A stretch of 64,000 bases of DNA, taken from NCBI GenBank assembly GCA_963798795.1, contig CAWCUZ010000001.1, positions 2,648,646 to 2,712,645 on the forward strand. The letters are read 5' to 3'. Under the pieces are notes generated by a model. It had not been told where the DNA came from. It saw only the letters and a list, made by a program, of their open reading frames with translations, and did not search any database. This DNA comes from CAWCUZ01 sp963798795 (GTDB lineage: Bacteria; Acidobacteriota; Vicinamibacteria; Vicinamibacterales; SCN-69-37). Of this stretch, positions 8,112 through 16,722 are shown piece by piece (positions within the stretch are counted from its first letter, which is position 1; each line of letters begins with the position of its first letter). The translations under genes and the position numbers were made by a program.

Positions 8112-9353
8112 GTGACGCCGACCGACGCCATCCAGGAAACGGTGAGCGCCGTCTATCGCGCCGAATCGCGGCGCGTGCTCGCCACGCTGATCCGCCTGCT
8201 CGGCGATTTCGACGCGGCCGAGGAAGCGCTGCACGACGCGTTCCGGGCCGCGCTCGAGCAGTGGCCCGAGCGCGGCGTGCCGTCGAATCCGCGCGCGTGG
8301 CTCGTGTCCACGGGCCGCTTCAAGGCCATCGACGCCCTGCGCCGGCGGGCGCGGTTCGACGCGCTGGACACCGCGGGCGTGGAACCGGCCGTCGAGGATA
8401 CGGCGGCCTGGGCGGATCCCGAGGCGGTGGAAGACGACCGGCTCCGGCTGATCTTCACCTGCTGCCACCCGGCGCTCGCGCCGGCCGCTCAGATCGCGCT
8501 CACGCTGCGGGAAGTCTGTGGCCTGACGACGGAGGAAATCGCACGCGCGTTCCTGATGCCCGCGCCGACGCTGGCGCAGCGAATCGTCCGGGCCAAGGCC
8601 ACGATCCGCGACGCGCGTATTCCGTACGAGGTCCCGGCGCGCGCCGAGCTGGCCGATCGGCTCGATGCGGTGCTCAGCGTCATCTACCTCGTCTTCAACG
8701 AGGGATACGCCGCCTCGTCGGGCGCCACGGTGACGCGGCACGACCTGTCGGCGGAGGCGATCCGGCTCGGGCGGCTGCTCGTCGAGCTGCTGCCGGAACC
8801 CGAGGCGGTCGGCCTGCTCGCCCTGATGCTGCTGCACGACTCGCGCCGTGCGGCGCGTGCGTCCGCAGCGGGCGACCTGATCCTCCTCGAGGATCAGGAC
8901 CGCTCGCTGTGGAACCGCGGGCAGGTGGTCGAGGGCGCGCGGCTCGTGCGCCAGTCACTCGCCTCGAACCGCGCCGGGCCGTACGCGATCCAGGCGGCGA
9001 TTGCCGCGGTTCATGCCGACGCACCGGCGGCGGGGGCGACCGACTGGCGGGAGATCGCGGCGCTCTATGACGTGCTGCTGCGCGTGGCGCCGTCGCCAGT
9101 GGTGGAGCTGAATCGCGCGGTCGCCGTCGCCATGCGGGATGGACCGGCCGCCGGGCTGGCCCTGGTTGACGCCATCCTGGACCGGGGCGACCTGCTGGAC
9201 TATCGCCTCGCCCATGCCGCGCGCGCCGACTTTCTCCGGCGGCTGGACCGTCCGGTCGACGCGCGGCGGGCCTACGAACGGGCGCTGGCGCTCACACAGC
9301 AGGAACCGGAGCGCCGGTTCCTGCAAGGCAGGCTTGAGGAGCTGTCGACATGA
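8112..9353 (+). CDS. ECF42-type RNA polymerase sigma factor with C-terminal TPR-like extension
   Basis: The product has 413 residues with a GTG start. Residues 1-70 are sigma region 2 (LIRLLGDFDAAEEALHDAF). Region 4 follows near residues 110-165, with the helix-turn-helix LREVCGLTTEEIARAFLM and AQRIVRAK. The remaining ~240 residues form the long helical, TPR-like domain that defines the ECF42 group (VVELNRAVAVAM, QQEPERRFL). There is no anti-sigma gene, as usual in this group; the C-terminal domain is thought to control activity. The stop overlaps the YCII gene start in ATGA, the standard ECF42-YCII pairing. Confidence 0.9.
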   Translation: MTPTDAIQETVSAVYRAESRRVLATLIRLLGDFDAAEEALHDAFRAALEQWPERGVPSNPRAWLVSTGRFKAIDALRRRARFDALDTAGVEPAVEDTAAWADPEAVEDDRLRLIFTCCHPALAPAAQIALTLREVCGLTTEEIARAFLMPAPTLAQRIVRAKATIRDARIPYEVPARAELADRLDAVLSVIYLVFNEGYAASSGATVTRHDLSAEAIRLGRLLVELLPEPEAVGLLALMLLHDSRRAARASAAGDLILLEDQDRSLWNRGQVVEGARLVRQSLASNRAGPYAIQAAIAAVHADAPAAGATDWREIAALYDVLLRVAPSPVVELNRAVAVAMRDGPAAGLALVDAILDRGDLLDYRLAHAARADFLRRLDRPVDARRAYERALALTQQEPERRFLQGRLEELST

Positions 9354-9682
9354 AGTACCTGTGCCTGGTCTATCTGGAAGGCGACAAACTGCGCACGGTT
9401 CCGGACCGCGAATGCGCCGACAGCGGCGCCCGCCTGCGCGAGCGCGGCGTCCTGGTGGCGGCCGAAGCGCTGCAGCCCGTCGACACGGCCACGACCGTCC
9501 GCGTCCGGCACGGCAAAGTGACCGTCACCGACGGTCCGTTCGCCGAAACCAAGGAGCAACTGGCCGGCTTCTACCTGATCGACGCGCACGACCTGAACGA
9601 GGCGATCGCGATCGCCGGCCGGATCCCGCCCGCCCGCGAAGGCTCGATCGAAGTGCGGCCGATGAGAGAACTGGAACCCTGA
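9350..9682 (+). CDS. YCII (DGPF) domain protein
   Basis: The product has 110 residues. KYLCLVYLEGDK opens the YCII fold, and VTDGPFAETKEQLAGFYLID contains the DGPF/PFAETKE signature. The C-terminus IPPAREGSIEVRPM is also typical. The family forms small dimeric alpha/beta barrels of unclear activity; they are the commonest partners and probable targets of ECF42 sigma factors. The ATG overlaps the sigma stop codon by four bases (ATGA), so the two are translationally coupled. Confidence 0.93.
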   Translation: MKYLCLVYLEGDKLRTVPDRECADSGARLRERGVLVAAEALQPVDTATTVRVRHGKVTVTDGPFAETKEQLAGFYLIDAHDLNEAIAIAGRIPPAREGSIEVRPMRELEP

Positions 9683-9695
9683 ACCCGAAGGTCGC

Positions 9696-9806
9696 ACCGG
9701 CCATCGTCGATTGGCCATCTCCAAGCGTGATCGGCCTATTGTCAATCGGCGATCGGAGGATCGCGGTGCTTCGGACCCGAGGGACCTGAGGGACCCGAGG
9801 GACCCG
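9696..9806. repeat. Intergenic repeat copy B, inverted relative to copy A
   Basis: The reverse complement aligns with 7289-7403, including the segment CACCGCGATCCTCC and the segment ending GATGGCCAATCGACGAT. It has only three of the 9-bp GGGTCCCTC-type units, against five in copy A. It fills the space between the YCII gene and the convergent ppk1 stop, where it could also act as a transcription boundary. Confidence 0.85.
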
Positions 9807-9807
9807 C

Positions 9808-11910
9808 CTACTTCTCCGGTTCGAATCTTACCCCGGCGGCCTCCTGCGCGAGCTGCGCAACGCGACGGGCCTCCTCCTGCAGTTCCACCTGCACCCGGAA
9901 CGGCGGCTCGCCCTTTGGTGGCTTGCGGCGCCGGTAGGTGCCGTCGGCTGCGAGCCAGCGCGCCTTGACCGTGTCGCGGAACATCGAGCGCAGCGCGTGC
10001 AACACCTTGGCCTTGTGGCTCGGGTCCTCCACCGGAAACAGCAGCTCCACGCGCTTGTCGAGGTTGCGCGTCATCCAGTCGGCGCTCGCCAGGTAGACCT
10101 CCTCGTCGCCGCCGTTGAGGAAATGATAGATGCGCGCGTGCTCGAGGAAGCGGTCGACGATCGAGACCACTTCGATGGTGTCGCTCGTCTTCGCGACGCC
10201 AGGCCGCAGCGCGCAGATGCCGCGCACGTTGAGCCGGATGCGCACGCCGGCGCGCGACGCCGCGTACAGCCCCTCGATGATCTCGTCGTCGATGAGCGAG
10301 TTCATCTTGGCGGTGATCTCCGCCGGCTGACCCGCGACGGCCCGGCGGCGCTCGCGATCGATCAGCCGAAGAAAGCGCTGGCGCAGGCCGGTCGGTGCCA
10401 TCGCGAGCTTTCGCAGCCGCGGCGGATCGGAGTAGCCGGTGAGGGCGCTGAACACCGCGGTCACGTCCTCCGCAATGGCAGAGGACGTCGTGAGCAGGCC
10501 GAAGTCGGTGTACAGGCGCGCCGTCCGCTCGTTGTAGTTGCCGGTGCCGAGGTGGACATAGCGCCGCAGCCCCTGCGGCGTGCGCTTGACGATCAGGCAG
10601 GCCTTGGCGTGGACCTTGTACCCGCGGATGCCGTAGATGACGTGCGCGCCCGCCTCCTCGAGGGCCCGCGCCCACTGGATGTTCCGCTCCTCGTCGAACC
10701 GCGCGGTCAACTCCACCAGCACGGTCACCTGCTTGTTCTGCTCGGCGGCCCTCCGCAACGCGGCCAGAATCGGCGAGCCGGCGCTCACCCGGTACAGCGT
10801 CTGCTTGATCGCCAGTACGTCGGGGTCGTCGGCGGCCTGGGCGATGAGCGCGACGACCGGATCGTAGGCGTCGTACGGATGGTGCAGCAGGATGTCGCCT
10901 TCGTCGAGCGCCGACAGCACGTCGGTGTGGCGGCCGGCCAGCACGTTCACCGGCTGGAGCGGCGGATCGCGCAGCGTATTGAAACCGGGCAGCTCCACGA
11001 GACCCATCAGGACGCGCACATCGAGCGGGCCGGGCACCGCGTACACATCTTCGGGCCGGACGCCGAGCCGCCGGCGGATGGAATCCACGATCTCGTTTGA
11101 CGCGGCGGCTTCGATTTCGAGCCGCACCACTTCGCTGCGGCGCCGCTCGCGCAGTTCGCGTTCGACCGCCTCCAGGTGCGTCCGCCCGCCTTCGTCATCG
11201 AACTCCAGCTCCGCGTCGCGCGCCAGGCGGATGACGGCCGACTCGAGGATGGTCTGTCCGGGGAACAACTGCGACAGGTGCGCGCGGATGACGTCCTCGA
11301 GCAGGACGAACGCCACGGTGTCGGGCTCGGCAATCTGCACCAGGCGGGTCAGGCCCGACGGCACCTGGACGATGGCCAGGCGGTGGGCCTCCGGACCGGC
11401 GGCGCCATCGAGCAGCACCGCCACGTTGAGACAGAGCGAGGCGAGCAGCGGGAACGGGCGCGCCACGTCGATCGCGAGCGGCGTGAGCACCGGGAGCACC
11501 GAGTCCTTGAAGAAGGCCGCCAGCGCCGCACGGCGCGCCTCGGCCAGCTCGTCGAACCGCAGGAGCTGGATGCGACGCGCGGCCAGGGCCGGCAGCAGCT
11601 CGTCGATCGTCAGCCGGTACAGCGCGTCGACGAAGGCATGGGCGCGTTCGCCAATCGCCGCCAGTTGCCGCGTCGCCGGCAGGCCGGTGAGGTCAGGGGC
11701 CGCATCGCCTTCCGCGACCGCCTCCTTCAGGCCGGCCACCCGCACCATGAAGAACTCGTCCAGGTTCGAGGCGGCGATGGCCGCGAACTTCACACGCTCG
11801 AGCAGCGGCACGGTCGTATCCGCGGCTTCCTCCAGCACGCGCTCGTTGAACGCGAGCCACGATAGCTCGCGGTTCAGGAACAGCGCGGCGTCGTGGGCGG
11901 GCGGCGTCAT
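9808..11910 (-). CDS. ppk1: Polyphosphate kinase 1
   Basis: The product has 700 residues, the usual PPK1 length. It reversibly polymerises the gamma phosphate of ATP into polyphosphate. Domains in order: N-terminal helical domain (FLNRELSWLAFNERVLEEA), head domain, then two PLD-like catalytic domains. The autophosphorylated histidine lies in GYKVHAKACLIVKR. The ATP-binding and active-site segments QTLYRVS, TARFDEERN, AKMNSL and YLASADWMTRNL are intact. ATG at 11910 overlaps the end of ppx by four bases, so synthesis and degradation of polyphosphate are coexpressed. Confidence 0.97.
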   Translation of the reverse strand: MTPPAHDAALFLNRELSWLAFNERVLEEAADTTVPLLERVKFAAIAASNLDEFFMVRVAGLKEAVAEGDAAPDLTGLPATRQLAAIGERAHAFVDALYRLTIDELLPALAARRIQLLRFDELAEARRAALAAFFKDSVLPVLTPLAIDVARPFPLLASLCLNVAVLLDGAAGPEAHRLAIVQVPSGLTRLVQIAEPDTVAFVLLEDVIRAHLSQLFPGQTILESAVIRLARDAELEFDDEGGRTHLEAVERELRERRRSEVVRLEIEAAASNEIVDSIRRRLGVRPEDVYAVPGPLDVRVLMGLVELPGFNTLRDPPLQPVNVLAGRHTDVLSALDEGDILLHHPYDAYDPVVALIAQAADDPDVLAIKQTLYRVSAGSPILAALRRAAEQNKQVTVLVELTARFDEERNIQWARALEEAGAHVIYGIRGYKVHAKACLIVKRTPQGLRRYVHLGTGNYNERTARLYTDFGLLTTSSAIAEDVTAVFSALTGYSDPPRLRKLAMAPTGLRQRFLRLIDRERRRAVAGQPAEITAKMNSLIDDEIIEGLYAASRAGVRIRLNVRGICALRPGVAKTSDTIEVVSIVDRFLEHARIYHFLNGGDEEVYLASADWMTRNLDKRVELLFPVEDPSHKAKVLHALRSMFRDTVKARWLAADGTYRRRKPPKGEPPFRVQVELQEEARRVAQLAQEAAGVRFEPEK

Positions 11911-13472
11911 CCCAGCACGCCCATCGGCCGGATGACGAGCTGCCGTCCGAACACCTCGGTGAACATGTCCATTCGCGCCGTGGCGGCCATCTGCTCCATC
12001 GTCACGTCGCCAGTGTGGTCGAGCTCCAGCGTCCAGACCTTGCCGCCGGGCACCAGACGGAGGCCGCGCACCTTCTGGAGGTGCTCGGCGTCGAGCGCGT
12101 TGGCCACGCGCAGGACGGCCGCGAGCTTGTTCACCAGCAGCCGGTCTGGCCGGTCGAGCGCCATGTACGGCACGTGGCTCCGCTGCGGCAGGCCGCGCCG
12201 ATGGTAGCGGGCGATGTTCGACACGATCAGCGTCTCTTCGTCGGAGAGCCCGAAGATCTGCGACGCCGCGAGCAGGTACTGCGAGTGCTTGTGGTGGGCG
12301 CGCAGGCTCACGTATACGCCGATGTCGTGGAGCAGACTGGCCGTCTGCAGGAGCAGCCGCTCGCGCGGCGACAGGCCGTGCTCCTCCTGCAGCTCTTCGA
12401 AAAGCCGCGTGGCCAGCATCACCACGTGGCGGCCGTGCGCCAGGTCGAAGCGGTAGCGGTGCCCGACCGCTTCGGCACTCGCCAGCACCTGACGCTCGAA
12501 ATCCTCGGTGCCGAGCCGTCCGGCCGGTTCGAGCAGATCCAGCAGCACGCCGGCGCGCAGCGACGCGTCCGACACGACCACGCGCTTGACCGTGGTCTCC
12601 GAGAGGAGGGCACGATAGATGAGCAGCGCCGGCACCAGCGTCTCCGCTTCGACGGCCGGCAGTCGGAAGCGGCTGACGAGGGCATCCGCGTCGAGCCGCT
12701 CCACCTCGTCGCAGAACGCGAGCAGCGCTTCCCGCGGAATCTCCCGCGCGCCGTCACCGGCTTCCTGCGGCTGGATCTCCGCCGCGGCGAGCCGGATGTC
12801 GCCGCCGATCGCAATCATCTGGGTCACGCGGCTGAGCGGCACCTCGAGCCGGACTTCTTCGATCACGTTCGCGATCGATCGCTTGAGCAGCGCCACCTGC
12901 AGGTCGTGCCGGTGCCGCCGGAGATCGAGCTGCTGGCGCAGGCGCACCGCGCCGAGCGCGAACACGCCCGACCGCTTCGGCTGGCCGCGTCGGAGCAGCG
13001 TGAGGCTCGTGCTGCCGCCGCCCACTTCGGCGAGCAGCGTCCAGGCGCCCTTGAGCGCCGGGTGCCCGCGCAGCGCGTGGCGCACGGCGAGATAGACGAG
13101 GCGGCTCTCCTCGGCTTCGTTGATCGTCTCGAAGGCGATGCCCGTCCGGCCCCGAATGCGATCCAGGAAGAGGTCGCCGTTGCGCGCCTCGCGTACGGCG
13201 CTCGTCGCGACGGCGCGCACGTGCCGGACGCCGTAGCCGTCGATCACCCGCCGGAATCCGTCCAGCGCGCCGAACGCCGCGTCGGCGGTCTGCGGCCGGA
13301 TGACGCCCCCCGAAAACGTGTCCCGGCCGAGCAGGACGCCGCGCGAGCCTTCCTCGACCACCCGGATCGGCTGCCCGGGCGCGATTTCGGCCACCACGAG
13401 CCGAATCGCGCTGGCGCCCATGTCGAGCACGGCGACGAGTTCGGGCGGTTTCGGCGCGGGGGTGTCGGGCAT
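11907..13472 (-). CDS. ppx: Exopolyphosphatase, Ppx/GppA family with HD-like domain
   Basis: The product has 521 residues from ATG at 13472; the frame is open upstream but without protein-like content. LVAVLDMGASAIRLVVAE is the first phosphate-binding loop of the actin-like ASKHA fold. Other conserved segments are VATSAVREARN, ETINEAEESRLVYLAV and LAEVGGGSTSLTLL. The C-terminal third carries an HD-type helical region (LLHDIGVYVSLRAHHKHSQ). The enzyme removes terminal phosphates from polyphosphate or hydrolyses pppGpp; the long form with the HD-like region favours polyphosphate. It is the first gene of a ppx-ppk1 operon with a four-base overlap. Confidence 0.93.
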   Translation of the reverse strand: MPDTPAPKPPELVAVLDMGASAIRLVVAEIAPGQPIRVVEEGSRGVLLGRDTFSGGVIRPQTADAAFGALDGFRRVIDGYGVRHVRAVATSAVREARNGDLFLDRIRGRTGIAFETINEAEESRLVYLAVRHALRGHPALKGAWTLLAEVGGGSTSLTLLRRGQPKRSGVFALGAVRLRQQLDLRRHRHDLQVALLKRSIANVIEEVRLEVPLSRVTQMIAIGGDIRLAAAEIQPQEAGDGAREIPREALLAFCDEVERLDADALVSRFRLPAVEAETLVPALLIYRALLSETTVKRVVVSDASLRAGVLLDLLEPAGRLGTEDFERQVLASAEAVGHRYRFDLAHGRHVVMLATRLFEELQEEHGLSPRERLLLQTASLLHDIGVYVSLRAHHKHSQYLLAASQIFGLSDEETLIVSNIARYHRRGLPQRSHVPYMALDRPDRLLVNKLAAVLRVANALDAEHLQKVRGLRLVPGGKVWTLELDHTGDVTMEQMAATARMDMFTEVFGRQLVIRPMGVLG

Positions 13473-13621
13473 GGGGGGAGCCGCGGAGTCGGCCGGAAAC
13501 CTGGATCGTAGCCGAATCAGCTCCGATTCACGCGGGGTCCAGCGTAAACGTCTTGTGAACAGCCGCGGATTTTGCGAAAAACCTGCCGCTCGCGATACCA
13601 GAGCGTCCTGCCGGTCTGCGG

Positions 13622-13692
13622 CGGGTCTGAAGACCCGGGCCTCCATCAGGGAGGGAACGAATACAGGATGGAGCCCCGGGGCTTCAGCCCCG
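13622..13692. repeat. GC-rich double-hairpin repeat, copy 1
   Basis: Two perfect hairpins: CGGGTC-TGAA-GACCCG (13622-13637) and CGGGGC-TTCA-GCCCCG (13677-13692), linked by a spacer with CTCCAT and ATGGAG. The same architecture recurs near 19031, 43614 and 44559. It lies in the 229-bp gap after the sortilin-like gene end and before ppx; no gene is visible in that gap. A terminator or REP-like role is likely. Confidence 0.8.
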
Positions 13693-13701
13693 TGGGACTA
13701 G

Positions 13702-16584
13702 CTACCGTCTCGGATCCTCGCTGATCGTCAAGGGCTGCGTGAGCGTCTTGCCGTTCACCGTCATCCGCACGGTGAACTCACCCGTCGTCTGCGCCGGCGC
13801 GCCGCCGCCGCGTCCGCCTCGGCCGCCACGTCCGCCGCCGAACCCGCCGCCCCCACGCCCTCGTCCACCGCCGGGATTGAAGACCACCCGGTGCATGCCC
13901 GGGCCGGTCTGGAAGGGCTCGGACGGCTGGCGCCAGAGCGGCGACGTGTTGGGAATGCCGCCGCCGCCCCTCCCGCCGAACTGGCCTGCGCCGCGCCCGC
14001 GTCCGCCGCCGCCCGCCGCGGGCTGCGCGCTGAACGTCTGGACCACGTTGTCGTTCGCGTCGAGCACTTCGATCGTCAGATCGGGTGCCGGCGCCGACAG
14101 GTAGTAGTCGATGTACGCGCCGTTCGGCGGGTTCTGTCCCTGCGGCTCGTCCTTCTGCACCGGCGTGCCGTTGTCGCCGCCCTGGATCATGTTCACGGCA
14201 GGTGACGGCGCGAACAGGAACGCGCCGCCCGCCGCCGCCGCGTCGTTCGCCTGCCGCAGCGGCGCAATGTCGTCGATGACCCAGAACCCGCGCCCGTGCG
14301 TGGCCACGATGAGGTCGTTGTCGTGCACCTGGAAATCGCGCATCGACGTGACCGGCAGGTTGAGCTGCAGCGGCTGCCACGAATCGCCGTCGTCGAATGA
14401 CACCGACACGCCGCGCTCGCTGCCGGCGAAGAGCAGCCCCTTCGTCTTCGGATCCTCCCGGACCGCGTGCAAGTACGCGCCCGCCGGCAACCCACGCGTG
14501 ATCTCCTGCCAGGTCCGGCCGTTGTCACGCGTGCGATAGAGATGGGGATTGAAGTCGTTGAGCTGATGGCGATCCACGGTCGCGTAGGCCTCGTTCACGT
14601 CGAAGTGCGACGCCTCGACCGTGGTGATGCGGCTCCAGGGCGTGATCGCCGCCGGCGTCACATTGTCCCAGTTCTTGCCCAGATCCGATGTGACCTGGAT
14701 CAGCCCGTCGTCGGTGCCGATCCAGATCTTGGGCAGCATGACCGGCGAGGGCGCGATCGTGTAGATGACGCCCCTCTTGCCGTTGCGATCCGTGTCGTCG
14801 GCCGACGTCGGATCGAGGAACGATGGCACGCCCGGATCGGGCCGTGTGAGGTCGGGACTGATCTGCGTCCACGACTGCGCCTCGTCCGTGCTCCGGAACA
14901 GGAACTGGTTCGCGTAGTAGAGGGCGTGCGGATCGGCGGGCGAGAGCACCAGCGGCTGCGTCCAGTCGGTCCGCGCCGCGTCACCACTGTCGGACCGCGG
15001 CCCGGACGTCGGGCCGACGCTCGTGTTGAGCGCCAGGTCGAAGCGCGAACCCGTGCCGCCATAGATGATGCCGGGGTGAAGCGGGTCGCCGGCGGTCATG
15101 CCGCTCTCGCCGCCGGCGCCGATCGGCTCCCAGTCACGCTGCCAGATCTCGCCGAACCTGCCGCGCGAGCGGACGGCCACCGCGCCGCTGTCCTGCTGCG
15201 CACCCGTCACCCAGTACGGGAACCGGTAGTCCACCGAGAGGTGGTAGATCTGCGCGATCGGCTGGTTGAGCCACGACGTCCACTCGACCTTCATGGGATC
15301 GTCGAGCGCGTTGGTCGTGATGATGGTGCCCTGATCGCTCGCGGTGATCAGCACGTTCGAGTCGTCCGGCGAGATCCACGCCTGGTGGTAGTCGTCGCCG
15401 CCCGGCGATCCGCGCAGCGCCTCCCAGGTTCGGCCGCCGTCCTTCGAGCGCGACACCGACACGTTCGACACGTAGACGATGTCGGCGTTCTTCGGATCGA
15501 CCACGACGTGCTCGAAGTACCAGCCGCGGCCCCAGAGCGCGTTGTCGCCAGACAGTTTCGTCCACGTGGCGCCGCCGTCATCGGACCGGTAGAACCCGCC
15601 CTGCTGCTGGACCGGCGCCGCCCCGCCGCCTCCGCCCGCGCGGCCGCCGCCTCCCCCGCCGGCGCGGCCGGCATTCGGTGACGCCGGGCAGCTCGTCCCC
15701 GGCGCGGCGTCGTCCGGCAGAAAATCGTCGATGACGGCGTACAGCCGGCGCGGGTTGGCGGCGGAGATTCCGATGCCCGCCTTGCCGATGCACTCGGCCG
15801 GCAGCCCCTTCGTCATCTGGCTCCACGTCGTGCCGCCGTCGGTCGACTTGAACAACCCACCGCCCGGGCCGTTCGACGGCTGATACGTGTACCAGGGCGG
15901 GCGCCGCGTGTTCCACAGCGTGGCGTACACCACGCGCGAGTTGGTCGGGTCGATCGCGACGTCGGCGGCGCCGATGTCGTTGCTCTTGAACAGGACCTTC
16001 TTCCACGTGGCGCCGGCGTCGGTGCTCCTGAACACGCCGCGGTCGGCGTTCGCTTCGTAAAGATGCCCGAGGGCCGCCACGAACACGACGGTCGCGTTCT
16101 TCGGATCGACAGCGATCCGCCCGATGTGCTGCGTGTCGTCGAGGCCGATGTGCGTCCACGTCGCGCCCGCATCCGTGGACTTGTACATGCCGTTGCCGTA
16201 GCCCATCGAGTCGCGCAGCGTCGACTCGCCGGTCCCGACGTACACGACGTCCGGATTGGACGGCGCCACGGCCAGCGCCCCGATCGACGCGACCGGCTGG
16301 CCGTCGAACACCGGCTCCCAGGACCGGCCGGCATTAATCGTCTTCCACACGCCGCCGTTCACCGAGCCGAAGTAGAACTCGTACGGCCGGCCCGGCGCGC
16401 CGCTCGCCGCGTCGGTGCGGCCGCCGCGGAACGGACCCAGCATGCGCCACTGCAGGCCTGAGTAGAGGCCCGACTCGATGGCCCGCGGCTGCGCCGCCAG
16501 CCGAACCCATCCGGCCGAGGCGACGAATGCGGCAACGCCGCCCGCCAGCAGGACCGGGGCCAGAAGACGTCTCGACAGATGCAT
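13702..16584 (-). CDS. Exported sortilin/VPS10-like beta-propeller protein
   Basis: The product has 960 residues from ATG at 16584, with AGGAG seven bases upstream. Residues ~5-30 form a signal peptide. Most of the protein consists of BNR/sialidase-like repeats with the Asp-box pattern S-x-D-x-G-x-x-W (STDAGATWTHI, STDGGTTWSQM, SFDDGDSWQPL), as in sortilin VPS10 domains. A Gly-rich insertion occupies residues ~301-328, and the C-terminal region (~850-929) is again Gly/Arg-rich. Catalytic sialidase residues are not evident, so it is probably a binding or scaffolding protein outside the inner membrane. It is divergent from the cytosolic BNR protein gene. Confidence 0.87.
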   Translation of the reverse strand: MHLSRRLLAPVLLAGGVAAFVASAGWVRLAAQPRAIESGLYSGLQWRMLGPFRGGRTDAASGAPGRPYEFYFGSVNGGVWKTINAGRSWEPVFDGQPVASIGALAVAPSNPDVVYVGTGESTLRDSMGYGNGMYKSTDAGATWTHIGLDDTQHIGRIAVDPKNATVVFVAALGHLYEANADRGVFRSTDAGATWKKVLFKSNDIGAADVAIDPTNSRVVYATLWNTRRPPWYTYQPSNGPGGGLFKSTDGGTTWSQMTKGLPAECIGKAGIGISAANPRRLYAVIDDFLPDDAAPGTSCPASPNAGRAGGGGGGRAGGGGGAAPVQQQGGFYRSDDGGATWTKLSGDNALWGRGWYFEHVVVDPKNADIVYVSNVSVSRSKDGGRTWEALRGSPGGDDYHQAWISPDDSNVLITASDQGTIITTNALDDPMKVEWTSWLNQPIAQIYHLSVDYRFPYWVTGAQQDSGAVAVRSRGRFGEIWQRDWEPIGAGGESGMTAGDPLHPGIIYGGTGSRFDLALNTSVGPTSGPRSDSGDAARTDWTQPLVLSPADPHALYYANQFLFRSTDEAQSWTQISPDLTRPDPGVPSFLDPTSADDTDRNGKRGVIYTIAPSPVMLPKIWIGTDDGLIQVTSDLGKNWDNVTPAAITPWSRITTVEASHFDVNEAYATVDRHQLNDFNPHLYRTRDNGRTWQEITRGLPAGAYLHAVREDPKTKGLLFAGSERGVSVSFDDGDSWQPLQLNLPVTSMRDFQVHDNDLIVATHGRGFWVIDDIAPLRQANDAAAAGGAFLFAPSPAVNMIQGGDNGTPVQKDEPQGQNPPNGAYIDYYLSAPAPDLTIEVLDANDNVVQTFSAQPAAGGGGRGRGAGQFGGRGGGGIPNTSPLWRQPSEPFQTGPGMHRVVFNPGGGRGRGGGGFGGGRGGRGGRGGGAPAQTTGEFTVRMTVNGKTLTQPLTISEDPRR

Positions 16585-16722
16585 GATGAAGCTCCTGAGG
16601 AAGGATCCCCGAAGGATACCCCAGACAGGGTCCCAGGGTCCGAGGGACCTCCGGACCCTGAATGTGAGATAGAGTGTCGGCCGCGCGACGCCGCGTCTCG
16701 CGCCTGTCATGGGGGTCGGCCG

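Noticed and set aside
9808..11910. Reading PPK1 as a phospholipase because of its PLD-like fold
   Set aside because: Full-length PPK1 motifs and the ppx neighbour settle the assignment.
16610..16665. Third copy of the GGGACC-type tandem repeat in the divergent promoter region
   Set aside because: Only scattered GGGTCC/GGACC words occur; the rest of the repeat unit is absent.
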